From assembly GCA_003132425.1 (NCBI GenBank), contig PKXS01000024.1, forward strand, positions 19,740-78,335: a stretch of 58,596 nt of DNA. Direction: 5' to 3'. Every line of letters begins with the position of its first letter. The first letter of the stretch is position 1. Source of the DNA: Gammaproteobacteria bacterium (lineage in GTDB: Bacteria > Pseudomonadota > Gammaproteobacteria > Steroidobacterales > Steroidobacteraceae). The notes beneath the pieces are model-generated. The model searched no databases. It was not told the origin of the DNA and saw only the letters and a program-made list of their open reading frames with translations. Below, one piece after another: positions 1-11,402 of the stretch. Made by a program: the position numbers and the translations under genes.

Positions 1-35
1 GAAAAGCGTGCGGCGGGTCGCCTAAGCTACATTCA

Positions 36-773
36 ATGGCGCGCGGCAATTCGTGGCCGGTCCGGCTCCTGCGCGCGATTGTGTGGGCGCTCGCGCTGTG
101 CGTTGTGCTAAGCGTCGCCTCGGTGATGCTGCTGCGGTGGATCAATCCGCCCTACAGCGCGTTTATGGCCGACGCTCAGATCACCGCCTGGATGAGTCGC
201 GATCGGACCTACGTGTTCCGGCACGATTGGGTCGATTTGACGAGAATCTCTCCCAACTTGCCGCTCGCGGTGGTGGCTGCCGAGGATCAGAAATTTCCCG
301 AGCACTGGGGATTCGATGTTGAAGCCATTGAAAGGGCCTACGAGCTCAATGGGCACAGGCATCGCGTGCACGGCGCCAGCACCATCAGCCAACAGGTCGC
401 CAAGAACTTATTCTTGTGGTCCGGCCGCAGCTATCTTCGCAAGGGCCTGGAAGCCTACTTCACGGTGCTGATCGAAAGCTGCTGGCCCAAGCGGCGAATT
501 CTGGAAGTCTACTTGAACATCGCCGAATTCGGCTACGGCACCTACGGCGCGGAGGCGGCGGCCGAGCGATTCTTTCATAAATCCGCCGCGCGCCTGACAC
601 GCGCCGATGCTGCCGTGCTGGCGGCGGTGTTGCCGAATCCACGGCGATATTCCGCGGCGGCACCGTCCGGTTACGTTCAGCGACGGCGCGAATGGATCCT
701 TCAGCAGATGCAGGCTCTCGGCGGCCCCGAAATGCTCAACGATATCGATGCCTACCCGAATCGGCGGCACTAG
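36..773 (+). CDS. mtgA: Monofunctional biosynthetic peptidoglycan transglycosylase
   Basis: GT51 motifs: [61 protein letters not shown]-terminal TM helix. Confidence 0.95.
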   Translation: MARGNSWPVRLLRAIVWALALCVVLSVASVMLLRWINPPYSAFMADAQITAWMSRDRTYVFRHDWVDLTRISPNLPLAVVAAEDQKFPEHWGFDVEAIERAYELNGHRHRVHGASTISQQVAKNLFLWSGRSYLRKGLEAYFTVLIESCWPKRRILEVYLNIAEFGYGTYGAEAAAERFFHKSAARLTRADAAVLAAVLPNPRRYSAAAPSGYVQRRREWILQQMQALGGPEMLNDIDAYPNRRH

Positions 774-815
774 AATACGATCGATCGCACACAGAACCCA
801 AGGGGAGGCGTCGTG

Positions 816-1208
816 ATGAATGTCTATGTGCTTTGTTCGGCGATTCTCGTGATTCTTCTCTTTCTACTGTCGTTCAATGTGTCGATGAACCGCCGTAAAT
901 CGAAAGTAGGAGTAGGCACCGATGACCAACCGTCCGGTCCGCTCAACAAGAGCATTCGTGCCCAGGGAAACGCAGCGGAGTACATCCCGATCTTCGTGCT
1001 GCTGTTCCTGTACTTCAATTCCGTGGGCGCGGCCGGCTGGATCGTCGGGGCGGTAATCGCCGTGACGGTCTGCAGAGTCTTGCACCCCCTCGGCATGTTT
1101 CTGTCGACCGATTTGCATAGACCGCAGGTGTTTCGGCTGGTCGGCGCAATCGGTACCTATATTGGCGGAGTGGCGCTCGGTGTCGCATTACTGATGCGTG
1201 CGTGGTGA
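816..1208 (+). CDS. MAPEG family membrane protein
   Basis: RAQGNAAEYIPIFVLLF motif, four hydrophobic helices, RBS aggggagg upstream of the ATG. Confidence 0.85.
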   Translation: MNVYVLCSAILVILLFLLSFNVSMNRRKSKVGVGTDDQPSGPLNKSIRAQGNAAEYIPIFVLLFLYFNSVGAAGWIVGAVIAVTVCRVLHPLGMFLSTDLHRPQVFRLVGAIGTYIGGVALGVALLMRAW

Positions 1209-1314
1209 ACGACTCCGCCGTTGCTGCCTGTCTTGATTCGCCGACACATTCCGCGTTCTGTTGAGTTGCACTAGACTTCGCGACGATTACTCACGTGAGG
1301 ACGAGGGGCACCCA

Positions 1315-1527
1315 ATGAGCCACTGGATCGAGAACACCCTGCAGCACCTGCAAGTCGGCGAAGCGCTGGTCGCAGGCGGAGTCGAAGGATTATTTCACGG
1401 CTGGCAGGCCCCGGCGGACGTCATGGGCAAAATTTGCACCGGAGCAGAGCGCTGGCAGGCGGCGATCCGGCAGATGCACGCAACGGTAAATTTGGTCGAG
1501 ATCCTGCGCGCGCGGACTTTCATTTAG
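1315..1527 (+). CDS. Small hypothetical protein
   Basis: ORF MSHWIENTLQHLQVGEALVAGGVEG... with purine-rich gaggggc upstream; no recognised family. Confidence 0.3.
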   Translation: MSHWIENTLQHLQVGEALVAGGVEGLFHGWQAPADVMGKICTGAERWQAAIRQMHATVNLVEILRARTFI

Positions 1528-1528
1528 A

Positions 1529-1690
1529 TCACGAGCGCTCAGCCGATCGCACGCGCGCCACAACGCGCTTGATGGCGTCGATGACGAGGTCCGGGCGGTC
1601 GCGCATGACATAGTGGCCGCTGCCGGCCGCAAACACCCCTGCACGAGCAGATGAGGCAGCCACGAAGGCAGCATGCACGCGGCTCATCGC
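1529..1690 (-). pseudogene. C-terminal remnant of an alpha/beta hydrolase
   Basis: Frame encodes FAAGSGHYVMRDRPDLVIDAIKRVVARVR, resembling the catalytic-His C-terminus of alpha/beta hydrolases; no N-terminal part present. Confidence 0.5.
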
Positions 1691-1746
1691 CGCCGCCGTA
1701 CAAGGCGTAAGATTAAATGATCGCCATAAGGGGAGTCGGATTAAGA

Positions 1747-3705
1747 ATGCGCCACATCGTCTGCTGTGCGGTGTCCTGTGCCCTTGTTCTGACGGCCGGT
1801 CAAATCGCGAGCGCAAGCGATTCGCCGCCCGAGAGACTCACCCATCGATTCCTGCGCGTAGAGATATCGCCGGACGGAGCATCGGTCGCGTCGGTTGAAG
1901 GTGATTCGCCCGCCAGCGGATTTTATCCGCCGATTCGCCAGCTCCTCATCAGACGCGCGCAAAACGGCGCCCCGACGAAGATCGAACTTCCCTGCGGACA
2001 GGTACCGCAGTGCTGGCCCGGATCTCCTGCCTGGAGTCCCGACGGCCGCCATCTCAGTTTCACTTTGCGCACTCCGGGCAGTCATGCGCGTTCGCTCTAC
2101 ACGGTCGCATCCGACGGCAGCGGGCTGACCAAGCTGCTGGACTTCGACGGGACGATCGAGAACCTGCGGTACGGGCCCGATGGCCGGCTTGCGATGCTGG
2201 CGACTCAAGGCGCCAACAAGGAAGTGGGAGCAACGGAAGCAGGCGCTCCGATTTCAGGCGATCTTGCCGGGCCGATGCCGGAGCAAAGAATTGCGATTCT
2301 TGAGAAGGGCTCCCTGCAGTTCAGCTCTCCGCCCGAGCTCTTTGTCTACGAATACGATTGGCGGCCGGATGGCAAGGGCTTCGTGGGCACGGCCTCGCCC
2401 GGCAACGGAGACGATAATTGGTGGACCGCCAAGCTGTATGCCTTCTCCGAAAACGCAGCCGCCGCACAAGTCATCTATAGTCCGGCGGACATTCGCCAGC
2501 AAATCGCCATGCCGAAGGTGTCGCGCGATGGTAAAACAGTCGCGTTCATCGCCGGTCTCATGAGCGATTTCGGCTCAACGGGCGGGGACGTGTACACGCT
2601 CCCGCTCGACGGCGGGCCGGCCGTCAATGTGACGCCGGCCATCCGCGCATCGGCAACTGCGCTTGTGTGGCGCTGCGACGGGGACCTACAGGCCGAGCTG
2701 CTTACCGGCGACCAAACTCAGTTTGTCGATCTCGGGTCGGGGCGTACTCCCGCAAAGGCGCGCCTCTTGTGGAGCGATGCGCAATCCGTGGGCCGTCGCG
2801 CCGGGGGGGTCACATTCGCCTGCCCATCCGGAATGATCGCCGCGGCGCATGAATCGTTCACCTCGCCGCCGGAGATTGAGGCCGGGACGATGGGACACTG
2901 GCGAAATTTGACGGCCTCGAACGCAGGAATGACTACGCCTGCGCGCGTACAAAACGTTTGGTGGAAGAGCGACGGATTTGACGTCCAGGGGTGGCTGCTG
3001 GTCCCCGAGCATGCGAATGCAAAGATGCCGATGGTGTCCATCGTCCATGGCGGCCCCGCGTCAGCCTCCGAGGCCGCCTTCCTCGGTCCGGGATTGGCAA
3101 CTACGCTGCTTGCGCATCGCTACGCGCTATTTTTGCCGAACCCCCGCGGCAGCTTCGGCCAGGGTGAACGCTTTACTTTGGCCAATGTACGAGATTTTGG
3201 CTACGGCGACTTGCGCGACATCCTGGCCGGAATTGACGCCGCCGAGAAGCTCGCTTCAATTGATGAGGCACGGCTCGGGATAATCGGCGGTAGTTACGGC
3301 GGCTTCATGACGATGTGGGCGGTAACGCAGACGAATCGCTTCAAGGCGGCGGTCGCAGCCGCCGGCATCAGCGACTGGCAATCGTACTACGGCGAAAACG
3401 GCATCGACGCCTGGATGCTACCCTACTTTGGCGCTTCCGTTTATGAGGACCCGGCGATTTACGCGCGCTCATCGCCCATCAATTTCATCCGCAATGTGCG
3501 CACGCCTACATTTTCGTATGTGGGCGAGCGCGACATCGAGTGTCCCGCTCCGCAGACGCAGGAATTCTGGCATGCGCTCAATGCGCTCGGCGTTCCGGCT
3601 GCCATCATGATCTATCCCGGTGAAGGGCACGCGCTGCGCGATCCGGACCACATCGCCGACGCATTGAAGCGAACGCTGCAGTGGTTCGATCGGTATCTGA
3701 AGTAA
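1747..3705 (+). CDS. S9 family peptidase (prolyl oligopeptidase / DPP-like), secreted
   Basis: Signal peptide from MRHIVCC; WD40/Tol-like propeller then GIIGGSYGGFMTMWAVTQ nucleophile motif and C-terminal GEGHALRDPDH. Confidence 0.92.
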   Translation: MRHIVCCAVSCALVLTAGQIASASDSPPERLTHRFLRVEISPDGASVASVEGDSPASGFYPPIRQLLIRRAQNGAPTKIELPCGQVPQCWPGSPAWSPDGRHLSFTLRTPGSHARSLYTVASDGSGLTKLLDFDGTIENLRYGPDGRLAMLATQGANKEVGATEAGAPISGDLAGPMPEQRIAILEKGSLQFSSPPELFVYEYDWRPDGKGFVGTASPGNGDDNWWTAKLYAFSENAAAAQVIYSPADIRQQIAMPKVSRDGKTVAFIAGLMSDFGSTGGDVYTLPLDGGPAVNVTPAIRASATALVWRCDGDLQAELLTGDQTQFVDLGSGRTPAKARLLWSDAQSVGRRAGGVTFACPSGMIAAAHESFTSPPEIEAGTMGHWRNLTASNAGMTTPARVQNVWWKSDGFDVQGWLLVPEHANAKMPMVSIVHGGPASASEAAFLGPGLATTLLAHRYALFLPNPRGSFGQGERFTLANVRDFGYGDLRDILAGIDAAEKLASIDEARLGIIGGSYGGFMTMWAVTQTNRFKAAVAAAGISDWQSYYGENGIDAWMLPYFGASVYEDPAIYARSSPINFIRNVRTPTFSYVGERDIECPAPQTQEFWHALNALGVPAAIMIYPGEGHALRDPDHIADALKRTLQWFDRYLK

Positions 3706-3755
3706 AGCGGTATGCCAGCCTACTGATTCACCCGACGCAGGCGGCGCGCTCAATC

Positions 3756-6700
3756 TCACGCTAAATCGGCAAGCGCTGCGGGCACGTGGCGGCGTAGCAG
3801 CAGGGTCTGCGCGTCCCACTCGTCCTTCGGTGCAAGCTTCTCGAGAAAATGCACTTGCCCCGCCGCGTATGTCGCGATCGGCAACCCGTCGCAATAAAGC
3901 AAGCGATTGCCGGTGAGGGACACTAGCCTGGCGCCGGGTGTGATGATGCCGATCAAATTGAGCGGATCAGCGGCTGACAGCGCTACCTGTTGCTGCGAGT
4001 GCGGCTTACGGCGCACGTCGCGCAGTAGTCCAACGGCTTCGGGAGTCGCGTATTGCTCGCCCGAGAACCCGGCGATGAACCTGCCGCCGCGAATCTCGCC
4101 GCGGGCTTCCAGTCGACGGCAGCACATCAAAATGTCGCGCCAGGGCGGCAACCAATCTGCTTCGCGCGCGAGCAGCTTCCAGAAGATTACGCCCCAGCGG
4201 CGCAGCAGCGTGCGCACGACCTGCTCAATCGCATCGTGGTCCGCCGGGCCGGGTGATGCGCGCATCGGTCGCCGCAGCAGTGTCCAGCGGCCCGCGTCCG
4301 CCATTGCGAACAACGCCAGCCGCCGCTTGCGTCGGCCGCTCGGCAACAGCAATGCGCGCAGACCGCCGAAACTGTCGGAGTTGACGACGCCAAGCGCCGC
4401 CAACTCGGCGAGCGCCTCCTCCACCTCCACCGGCAATAGAGCGGCACTGTCTGCGATTTCATCGAAGAACGATGCGCCATGCTCCCTGAGAATCTCCGTG
4501 ACAGCGCGCGCCTTCGCAGTGAGTTGCACGGGATCCGCCTGATCTGCGTATGCCGACCAGACCTTGACGTTGCGCCTCGCCAGCAGCGTAACGGGAGTCG
4601 AGCGAATCGGGCAGGCGCCGCGTTCGCGTTCGGCAGCGCGCGCGGCGAGGCGAGTCCAGGTAAAGCGCCCGGACCGGCACTGTTCGTCAAGCCACTCCGG
4701 CTGGTAGTCGGCGATGCGCGACGGCAGGACCTCCGTCTCCCATGCGCCGGCGGGCGCCTCGAAAGCTTCGAGTTGCGCGAGCACCGCGGCAACCGCATCG
4801 GAACCCCGCATGCGCGAATTTGGCGCTACACGATGCCATTCGAATAGGAACCGCAGATAGTTCCGTGCGCTCACGGGCTCGATCTCGGCGCGCAGACGCT
4901 TGACGGTGTATCGATGAATGCGCGCGAGCAGGCGCCGTTCGCACCACTCCTCCTCCGCGGCATTCGGCGTAAACCGGCCGCGCATCGCGAATCCCTCGGA
5001 CTGGAGCACCGCCAGAGCGATGTTGACCCGGGATGCGGCGATGGCCAGGGATTCGGCAATGGCGGACGCTGCTACGGGACCTAAGCCCTCAAGTCGCCCG
5101 CGTACGATCTCGACCAACGCCTCGTCGGAGGCAGGCACCGAGGGCTCGAACAAGGTGCGCCGTTCGGCGGCCACCCACAGCGCGGCACTCGCCTCGGCAA
5201 TCGAAACGCAGGCTACCCGCCCTTGCGCCGCAAGCTCCTCCATCAGCCGCGGCCAAGTTGGACTGCGCCGCCGCTCCTCGTCCGTCAGGAATGTCAGCCA
5301 CAGCAACGCATCGTGAAGCTCATCGGGCGTCGCGGCGTCCGGCCACGCCTCGGCGCGAACACGCTCGACCGCTTCCCGATCGAGCTTGCCGATGTCGGCG
5401 GCGGATGCGGGGTCGATCCAGCGGCGACTCATGACGGCCTGAGTGCGCCGCTCTTCCAACGGAGCGTCGTCCAGGTATGCATAGGGGCGCGCCGACAGCG
5501 CTTCAAGCGCCAGGGGCGACGGTTCGGTCAGATCGCGGGCAACGACTTGAATACTGCCGTTTTCGAGCCCGCGCAGCAAATTCTCGAAACCATCGATATC
5601 CATCGCATCTTCCAGACAGTCGCGAACGGTCTGTCCCACGAGCGGATGATCCGGCACCTCGATCTCGCCCGACAGGTTCTCCGCGCATGCAACCTGATCC
5701 GGAAATATCGACGCCAGAAGATCTTCCGCATTCATGCGCGTGATCTGTGGCGGGATCTTCTTTCCGCCGCGAAAACGCGGAAGCGCAAGCGCTATGCCCG
5801 CGGTCCAGCGCCACCGCACACCGAACATCGGCGCCGCGCACAGCGCTTGCACGAGCACTTGACGGACAGAGTTCGAATTCAAGTAGCGCGCCGCCTCCGC
5901 CAACTCAAAGCTATGCGAATGGGTCAGCGAGAGAACAATGTGATCTTCCGTGGCCGCCGCCTGCAGTTCGAAGTTGAATGCGCGGCAGAACCGCTTGCGC
6001 AGGGAAAGTCCCCATGCGCGATTCACGCGGCTGCCGAACGGTGAATGGATGACCAGCTGCATGCCGCCGGATTCGTCGAAGAACCGTTCGAAGATAATCA
6101 TCTCGCGCGTCGGCAGGGCGCCCAGGGCGGCCCGTCCGGCGCTGAGATATTGAACGATCTGAAATGCGGCCGCTGGGTCGATACCGACGGTTTCCGTCAG
6201 CCATTGTGCTGCCGTGCCGCCTGCAGGCTCAAGTCGCCGCTCGATCTGTTGCTTAAGCCTCGAGACGGCTGAGGATAGCTCATCGCTTCGCCCAGGCGCT
6301 TCCCCGAGCCAAAATGGAATCGATGGCGGCTGTCCGTGCGCATCCTCGACGCGCACCGTGCCGCGCTCGACCCGCAATATCCGGTATGACGCGTTGCCCA
6401 GCTGAAACACATCGCCCTGCAGGCTCTCGACTGCAAAGTCCTCGTTGACCGTTCCGACAAGATGACTCTCCGGTTCGAGCATCACCTTGTAGTCCGCGTT
6501 GTCCGGAATGGCGCCACCGGAGGTGATCGCCGTCAATCGGCCGCCCTTTCGAGGGCGCAGCACCTGGTTGACGGCGTCGTGATGAATCAAAGCTCCGTGA
6601 CGGCCGCGGCGGGTGCTGAAGCCATCCGCCAGCATGCGCACGCACTGGTCGAACGATTCGCGCGGCAAATTGCGATAAGGATGGGCGCCCCGCAGAACTT

Positions 6701-8006
6701 CGAACAGTTCGTCCGCGCGCCATTCGCGCGAGGAGACCTCGGCGACGATTTGCTGAGCCAGCACGTCGAGCGCATTTTCCGGCACTATGAGCCGATCCAG
6801 CTCGCCGCGCCGGACCGAATCCAACAAGGCTGCGCATTCCACCAGCTCGTCGCGCGACAGAGGGAATAATCTGCCCTTGGAGGTGCCCCCAACCGAGTGT
6901 CCGGCTCGACCGGATCGCTGCAGGAACACATTGATGGAGCGTGTCGAACCGATCTGACACACCAGATCCACCTCGCCGATATCAATGCCGAGCTCGAGCG
7001 AAGCGGTCGCGACGAGCGCCTTGAGCTCGCCGCGCTTCAATCGCTGTTCCGCCCTCAATCGCAGATCCTTGGACAGGCTGCCATGATGCGCGGCGATATT
7101 TTCCTCACCCACTCGCTCGGACAGATGGCGTGCCAGGCGTTCCGCGAGCCGGCGCGTATTGACGAACACTAAAGTTGTACGGTGCTCGCCAATGAGCTCG
7201 GCCAGCCGATCGTAGACCTGCGTCCAGGCCTCGCCCGACATCACCGCTTCGAGCGGCCCGGCGGGAAGCTCCAAAGCCAGGTCGCGGCTGCGCGCGTGGC
7301 CGATGTCGACGATCGTGCAATCGCCGGCGTTCGAGCAGCCGGCGCCTACCAAGAACCGTGCAATCTCCGCGATCGGCTTTTGCGTCGCGGACAAACCGAT
7401 GCGCGTCAGACCGCGGCCCGTGAGCACCTGAAGCCGTTCGAGCGAGAGCGCCAAGTGGGCCCCGCGCTTGTCGCCCGCAATTGCGTGAATCTCATCGACG
7501 ATCACACTGCGGGTCGTCGACAGCATCTGCCTGCCGGACTGCGAGGTGAGCAGAATGTACAGCGACTCCGGAGTCGTTACGACGATGTGCGGCGCCCGAC
7601 GTCTCATGCCGGCGCGTTCGGACTGCGACGTATCGCCGGTACGCACCGCGGTGCGAATCGCCACATCGGGCAATTTCAGGGCGGCGAGTTCTTCGCAAAT
7701 GCCTTTGAGCGGCGCTTCGAGATTGCGCTGAATGTCATTCGACAGCGCCTTGAGCGGCGACACGTACAGCACGCGAGTCTCATCCGGCAGCCCGCCGGAC
7801 AACCCTTCCTTGACCAGCAGATCGATGGCCGCGAGAAACGCCGCGAAGGTCTTGCCGGATCCCGTGGGCGCGGCCACCAAAACATGCCGCCCCGCTTGAA
7901 TCGCCGGCCACGCCTGCGCCTGTGCGGGCGTCGGCGCATCGAACGTCCGGGCGAACCATGCGGCCACGGCAGGATGGAATGAGTGCAGGTTGCTCATAGT
8001 TGTCAA
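3756..8006 (-). CDS. lhr: Lhr-type large ATP-dependent helicase (DEIH box)
   Basis: 1416 aa; Walker [63 protein letters not shown]. Confidence 0.92.
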   Translation of the reverse strand: MTTMSNLHSFHPAVAAWFARTFDAPTPAQAQAWPAIQAGRHVLVAAPTGSGKTFAAFLAAIDLLVKEGLSGGLPDETRVLYVSPLKALSNDIQRNLEAPLKGICEELAALKLPDVAIRTAVRTGDTSQSERAGMRRRAPHIVVTTPESLYILLTSQSGRQMLSTTRSVIVDEIHAIAGDKRGAHLALSLERLQVLTGRGLTRIGLSATQKPIAEIARFLVGAGCSNAGDCTIVDIGHARSRDLALELPAGPLEAVMSGEAWTQVYDRLAELIGEHRTTLVFVNTRRLAERLARHLSERVGEENIAAHHGSLSKDLRLRAEQRLKRGELKALVATASLELGIDIGEVDLVCQIGSTRSINVFLQRSGRAGHSVGGTSKGRLFPLSRDELVECAALLDSVRRGELDRLIVPENALDVLAQQIVAEVSSREWRADELFEVLRGAHPYRNLPRESFDQCVRMLADGFSTRRGRHGALIHHDAVNQVLRPRKGGRLTAITSGGAIPDNADYKVMLEPESHLVGTVNEDFAVESLQGDVFQLGNASYRILRVERGTVRVEDAHGQPPSIPFWLGEAPGRSDELSSAVSRLKQQIERRLEPAGGTAAQWLTETVGIDPAAAFQIVQYLSAGRAALGALPTREMIIFERFFDESGGMQLVIHSPFGSRVNRAWGLSLRKRFCRAFNFELQAAATEDHIVLSLTHSHSFELAEAARYLNSNSVRQVLVQALCAAPMFGVRWRWTAGIALALPRFRGGKKIPPQITRMNAEDLLASIFPDQVACAENLSGEIEVPDHPLVGQTVRDCLEDAMDIDGFENLLRGLENGSIQVVARDLTEPSPLALEALSARPYAYLDDAPLEERRTQAVMSRRWIDPASAADIGKLDREAVERVRAEAWPDAATPDELHDALLWLTFLTDEERRRSPTWPRLMEELAAQGRVACVSIAEASAALWVAAERRTLFEPSVPASDEALVEIVRGRLEGLGPVAASAIAESLAIAASRVNIALAVLQSEGFAMRGRFTPNAAEEEWCERRLLARIHRYTVKRLRAEIEPVSARNYLRFLFEWHRVAPNSRMRGSDAVAAVLAQLEAFEAPAGAWETEVLPSRIADYQPEWLDEQCRSGRFTWTRLAARAAERERGACPIRSTPVTLLARRNVKVWSAYADQADPVQLTAKARAVTEILREHGASFFDEIADSAALLPVEVEEALAELAALGVVNSDSFGGLRALLLPSGRRKRRLALFAMADAGRWTLLRRPMRASPGPADHDAIEQVVRTLLRRWGVIFWKLLAREADWLPPWRDILMCCRRLEARGEIRGGRFIAGFSGEQYATPEAVGLLRDVRRKPHSQQQVALSAADPLNLIGIITPGARLVSLTGNRLLYCDGLPIATYAAGQVHFLEKLAPKDEWDAQTLLLRRHVPAALADLA

Positions 8007-8060
8007 CGGGAATGAGGGCGTAGCATACGCCGCAACTTTCCCGTTGGGGAAGCGCTTAGT

Positions 8061-9080
8061 TCAAGCGAAGCGAAGGGTCTGGCCTAGGCCCATGACCTGG
8101 GCTTTCTTCAATAGCGCATCACCTAGCGCGATGTCGCTCAAACTCAAGCCGCGATGCCAGAACAGGATGCTTTCCTCATCGCTTTCGCGGCCCGTTCTGA
8201 GGCCGGCGACGATTTGTCCCAATTCCGCATGCAAAGTCTGCTCGGTGATTTTGTCAAGATCGACGTGGCGGCGCAGCGCCCCGTACGGTAGGCCTTTGCG
8301 GCACTGACTCCAATCGTCGACGACGACCTTACTCATGATGTCGGTGAGCGACAGTTCCACGGCGCTCATTGTTCCGTACGGCACTACGAGCGCCCCTGGC
8401 TTGATCCATTCAGTCTTCAGCATCGGTTGCGGCTCCGCAAGACGCGAGGCCTCCACGACGATATCGGCATCGCGTATGCAGCGCTCCCAGCTGTCGACCG
8501 CGAGCACCGGTTTGCCAAGATCATTGGACAGCCGCTTGGCGAATTCGCGCCGGCTCTCCGGGCGCCGCGAATGCACCCGGATTTCATCGAAATCGAAGAA
8601 ATGATTCAGCAGCCTGATATTCCAGTAAGCCGTGCCGCGGGAACCGATGTGCCCAAGCACCTTGCTGGTCTTTTTGGCCAAGTACTTGCCGCCAATCGCC
8701 GTCATGGCGCCGGTACGCATATGGGTGATCGAAGTCGCGTCGAGTATCGCCTTGGGCGCACCGGTCGACGGATCGAATAGATTGAGAATCGCAAGCTCGG
8801 AGGGCAGTCCGAGTTTGTAATTGTTCACGAAATCGCCCACGACCTTGATACCCGCAAGCCCGAGAGGATGAACGACGCCGCGCAGCACATTGAAGTGACC
8901 CAGCGATGAATCCTGCGGCACAAGGTGCACCCGCGGCTCAATGACGACTGCTTTTCTGCCTTGCGCGCCCAGCGCCTGCTCGACGGCCCTGAGGATTTGC
9001 GCGTCGGTCAGCGCAAGGCGATCGATATCCGGACCATTCAGATACGTAAGATGAATTGGCTGCACTTCATCGACCGGCAT
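8061..9080 (-). CDS. Ornithine cyclodeaminase / mu-crystallin family NAD(P)-dependent enzyme
   Basis: ATSITHMRTGAMTAIGGKYLA and KVLGHIGSRGTAYWNIRLL motifs. Confidence 0.8.
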   Translation of the reverse strand: MPVDEVQPIHLTYLNGPDIDRLALTDAQILRAVEQALGAQGRKAVVIEPRVHLVPQDSSLGHFNVLRGVVHPLGLAGIKVVGDFVNNYKLGLPSELAILNLFDPSTGAPKAILDATSITHMRTGAMTAIGGKYLAKKTSKVLGHIGSRGTAYWNIRLLNHFFDFDEIRVHSRRPESRREFAKRLSNDLGKPVLAVDSWERCIRDADIVVEASRLAEPQPMLKTEWIKPGALVVPYGTMSAVELSLTDIMSKVVVDDWSQCRKGLPYGALRRHVDLDKITEQTLHAELGQIVAGLRTGRESDEESILFWHRGLSLSDIALGDALLKKAQVMGLGQTLRFA

Positions 9081-9262
9081 AGCTGGCAGTGCGGCATTCT
9101 ACCAACTCATCGCGGCCGAATCCGCATTGCCGTCACGTCTGCCCGGAGACTCGGTCCAGGCGCGTGATCCTACGTAACGTACCGCTGCGCCAGGAGGGGC
9201 GCGCGGAAGCCTTAAGATCCTCAAAGCGTCCGCGCGCCGCATTATCGAAGGGACTTATCGCA

Positions 9263-9586
9263 CTACGGCTGTATCGCGATGCCGTTGTGGACCGACTTAA
9301 CGCCGTCAGTGTCTTTGGCAATCGCGGCGGCAAGATCGCTCGCATCTTGAGTGGGTGCTTTCCCGCTGAGCCAGACCGCGCCATTTTCATCGGTGTCCAC
9401 CTTGATTCTGGTCAATGTGGTCAGATGCTTGGCGGCCAATTTCGACTTCACTTTCGTCGTGATCACTGAGTCCTTGACGTAGTGATGGGACGAGTCTGAG
9501 GCCATGCCGGCTTCATCCGCGAGAGCCAACGGTATGCAAGCGGCGCTCACCGCGAGCATGCTGGCTATTACAAGGTGTTTCATCAT
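9263..9586 (-). CDS. BON domain periplasmic protein
   Basis: Signal peptide MMKHLVIASMLAVSAACIPLALA then a single BON domain (VITTKVKSKLAA...VWLSGKAPTQDAS...VKSVHNGI); AGGAG RBS before the ATG at 9586. Confidence 0.85.
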   Translation of the reverse strand: MMKHLVIASMLAVSAACIPLALADEAGMASDSSHHYVKDSVITTKVKSKLAAKHLTTLTRIKVDTDENGAVWLSGKAPTQDASDLAAAIAKDTDGVKSVHNGIAIQP

Positions 9587-9767
9587 TTCTCCTCCTGCAA
9601 ACAGTTTTGCAAGCTCTCTCGGCTTGCGAATTTCTCCGCTGTAGAGTGATCCACTGCGCGGGATCAATCTGTAGGCGCTCGGCGGCACCCCCTGACGGTC
9701 ATATCCCACAGGCGCAAGCTTCGCCAGATTCGCCGCGGCCGGCCGCCGCCGCGACGCGAAACGCGCC

Positions 9768-11402
9768 TCAGCGCGGCGCTAGGACCTTCGGCACGCGCAC
9801 CACGACGGTGCCGGCGATCTTGTCATGCCACGCCTGCCTGGCGCCATCAAAGGCAATCCAGAAAAATCCAAGCCCGGCCACCGCCAGCGACAAAAAGCAG
9901 CTGAGCGCGCGGATGATCGCCGTCTCCCAATCGATTTCCCGCCCATCGAGGCGCACGACTCGCAGATCGAACACGATGCCGCCGATGGTCGAACCGCGCA
10001 GTTTCCACATCACGGCGCCGTACACGGCCAGCACCGGCAGCTCCAAGTGAGATCTGTGGTAAATCGCTCCCATCAGAATTCCGACCAACAACGCATCGAG
10101 CAGCAGCGCCGCGATGCGGATCCAAAAACCCGCGCGCGGGGACGCCGCGGTGACGCCCGGTGCCGCCGAAGCGCTGGGTGCCGGGGCGCCCGGATCAGGC
10201 GCGCTGACCGCCGGTGACACGCTGACCGCCGGTGTAGGTGTCGGTGGCGGCGGCGGTGTCGCGCTGGGTGCGGCGGGTGAATGGGGCGTGTTGCCGTTGG
10301 CAGCTCGATGCGCCCGGGCGGCGAGAATTAGCGTGTAGACAACAACCCCCAGCCCGAGCAGGCCGAGCAGCTTGAAGACCACCAAGCCAAGGATGGGAAC
10401 AAGGTATAGCGCGAGCACGATCGCGCCGCCGATGAGCACGGCGACCGCCGGATGACTGAGCGGGCCCGCCGTGCGCACGCCGGTACAGCGCCGGCCCAGC
10501 CACGCCAGCATGACGGCCTTGCCGAAAAGCCCCATACAGAAGAGTGCAAACACCAAGAAGGGCACCGCCGGAATTCCAATCACGGTGATGCACAACAACA
10601 CCACCAGCACGGGTGTCAGCAGTAGAGTGAGCAGCGCGGCCAGCACCGTCATGCCGGGCTGCATCTCCATCGTTTGCACGCATTGGTTGATGCCTGGACG
10701 AAACAGCAGCGCGAGTCCTACATACAGCGCCAAGAACGCGAATGCCAGGCCCCAGGCCCAATCGATCCCCGGCACCAGCGCTAGGGGGCGTCCGTAGAAT
10801 AGACAATGCTCAATCCACGGTCGCAGCCAGTTGAAGCCACCGGCATGACCGGCAACGCTGTGCACGCTGCCGTGAATGATGGCTGCCGGGTCGCGCGTAA
10901 CCGTGCCCCCAAGGGCAACCACGTTGCCGCCGATGTTCGCACTAGGTCCCAGTTCGACGTTCCCCAACACCGCAACCGCATCGCCGTCAATCGTGCTATC
11001 GACATACGTATTACCCAGAATCGCGACCGCGTTTTCCTTTACCGGTCCGGTGACTCGGGTATTGCCAAGTATCGACACGACGTCGGCAGCGTCGCCCTCG
11101 CTGCTCGAGGAACCGAGGATCGACACCACCGAGTCGGCGTGCTGTCCGCTCGGCAGATCCGTATCTTGACCGAAGTTGACCCAATCGTTTCCGTGATGGC
11201 GGCGCCAACCGAAGTGTCTATGCCACTCGAGGCGCAGCGGCTCGTCATCGGTGAGCGGCGCGTCGGCGGCGCTCGGCGCCTCAGTACTCGACGTATCCGG
11301 GGTTTCTGCGGCCGCCGCAGGCGCCGCGAAGCCGGTGATGGCGAACGCAGGCAGCAACGCCACGAGCAGCGATGTGAATAGGGTTGACCTGAAAGTGTTC
11401 AT
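9768..11402 (-). CDS. Secreted/membrane protein with N-terminal beta-solenoid-like repeats and C-terminal RDD domain
   Basis: Signal peptide; repeats VVSILGN/AVAILGN/AVAVLGN/VVALGG; multiple TM helices; C-terminal RDD-like AGFWIRIAALLLDALLVG...GGIVFDLRVV...RALSCFLS. Confidence 0.8.
   Translation of the reverse strand: MNTFRSTLFTSLLVALLPAFAITGFAAPAAAAETPDTSSTEAPSAADAPLTDDEPLRLEWHRHFGWRRHHGNDWVNFGQDTDLPSGQHADSVVSILGSSSSEGDAADVVSILGNTRVTGPVKENAVAILGNTYVDSTIDGDAVAVLGNVELGPSANIGGNVVALGGTVTRDPAAIIHGSVHSVAGHAGGFNWLRPWIEHCLFYGRPLALVPGIDWAWGLAFAFLALYVGLALLFRPGINQCVQTMEMQPGMTVLAALLTLLLTPVLVVLLCITVIGIPAVPFLVFALFCMGLFGKAVMLAWLGRRCTGVRTAGPLSHPAVAVLIGGAIVLALYLVPILGLVVFKLLGLLGLGVVVYTLILAARAHRAANGNTPHSPAAPSATPPPPPTPTPAVSVSPAVSAPDPGAPAPSASAAPGVTAASPRAGFWIRIAALLLDALLVGILMGAIYHRSHLELPVLAVYGAVMWKLRGSTIGGIVFDLRVVRLDGREIDWETAIIRALSCFLSLAVAGLGFFWIAFDGARQAWHDKIAGTVVVRVPKVLAPR

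Noticed and set aside
5223-6044. 273-aa plus-strand ORF and other long ORFs antisense to lhr (e.g. 7182..7982)
   Set aside because: High-GC shadow ORFs: Arg/Ala-rich composition, no family motifs, fully opposite a clearly recognised helicase.
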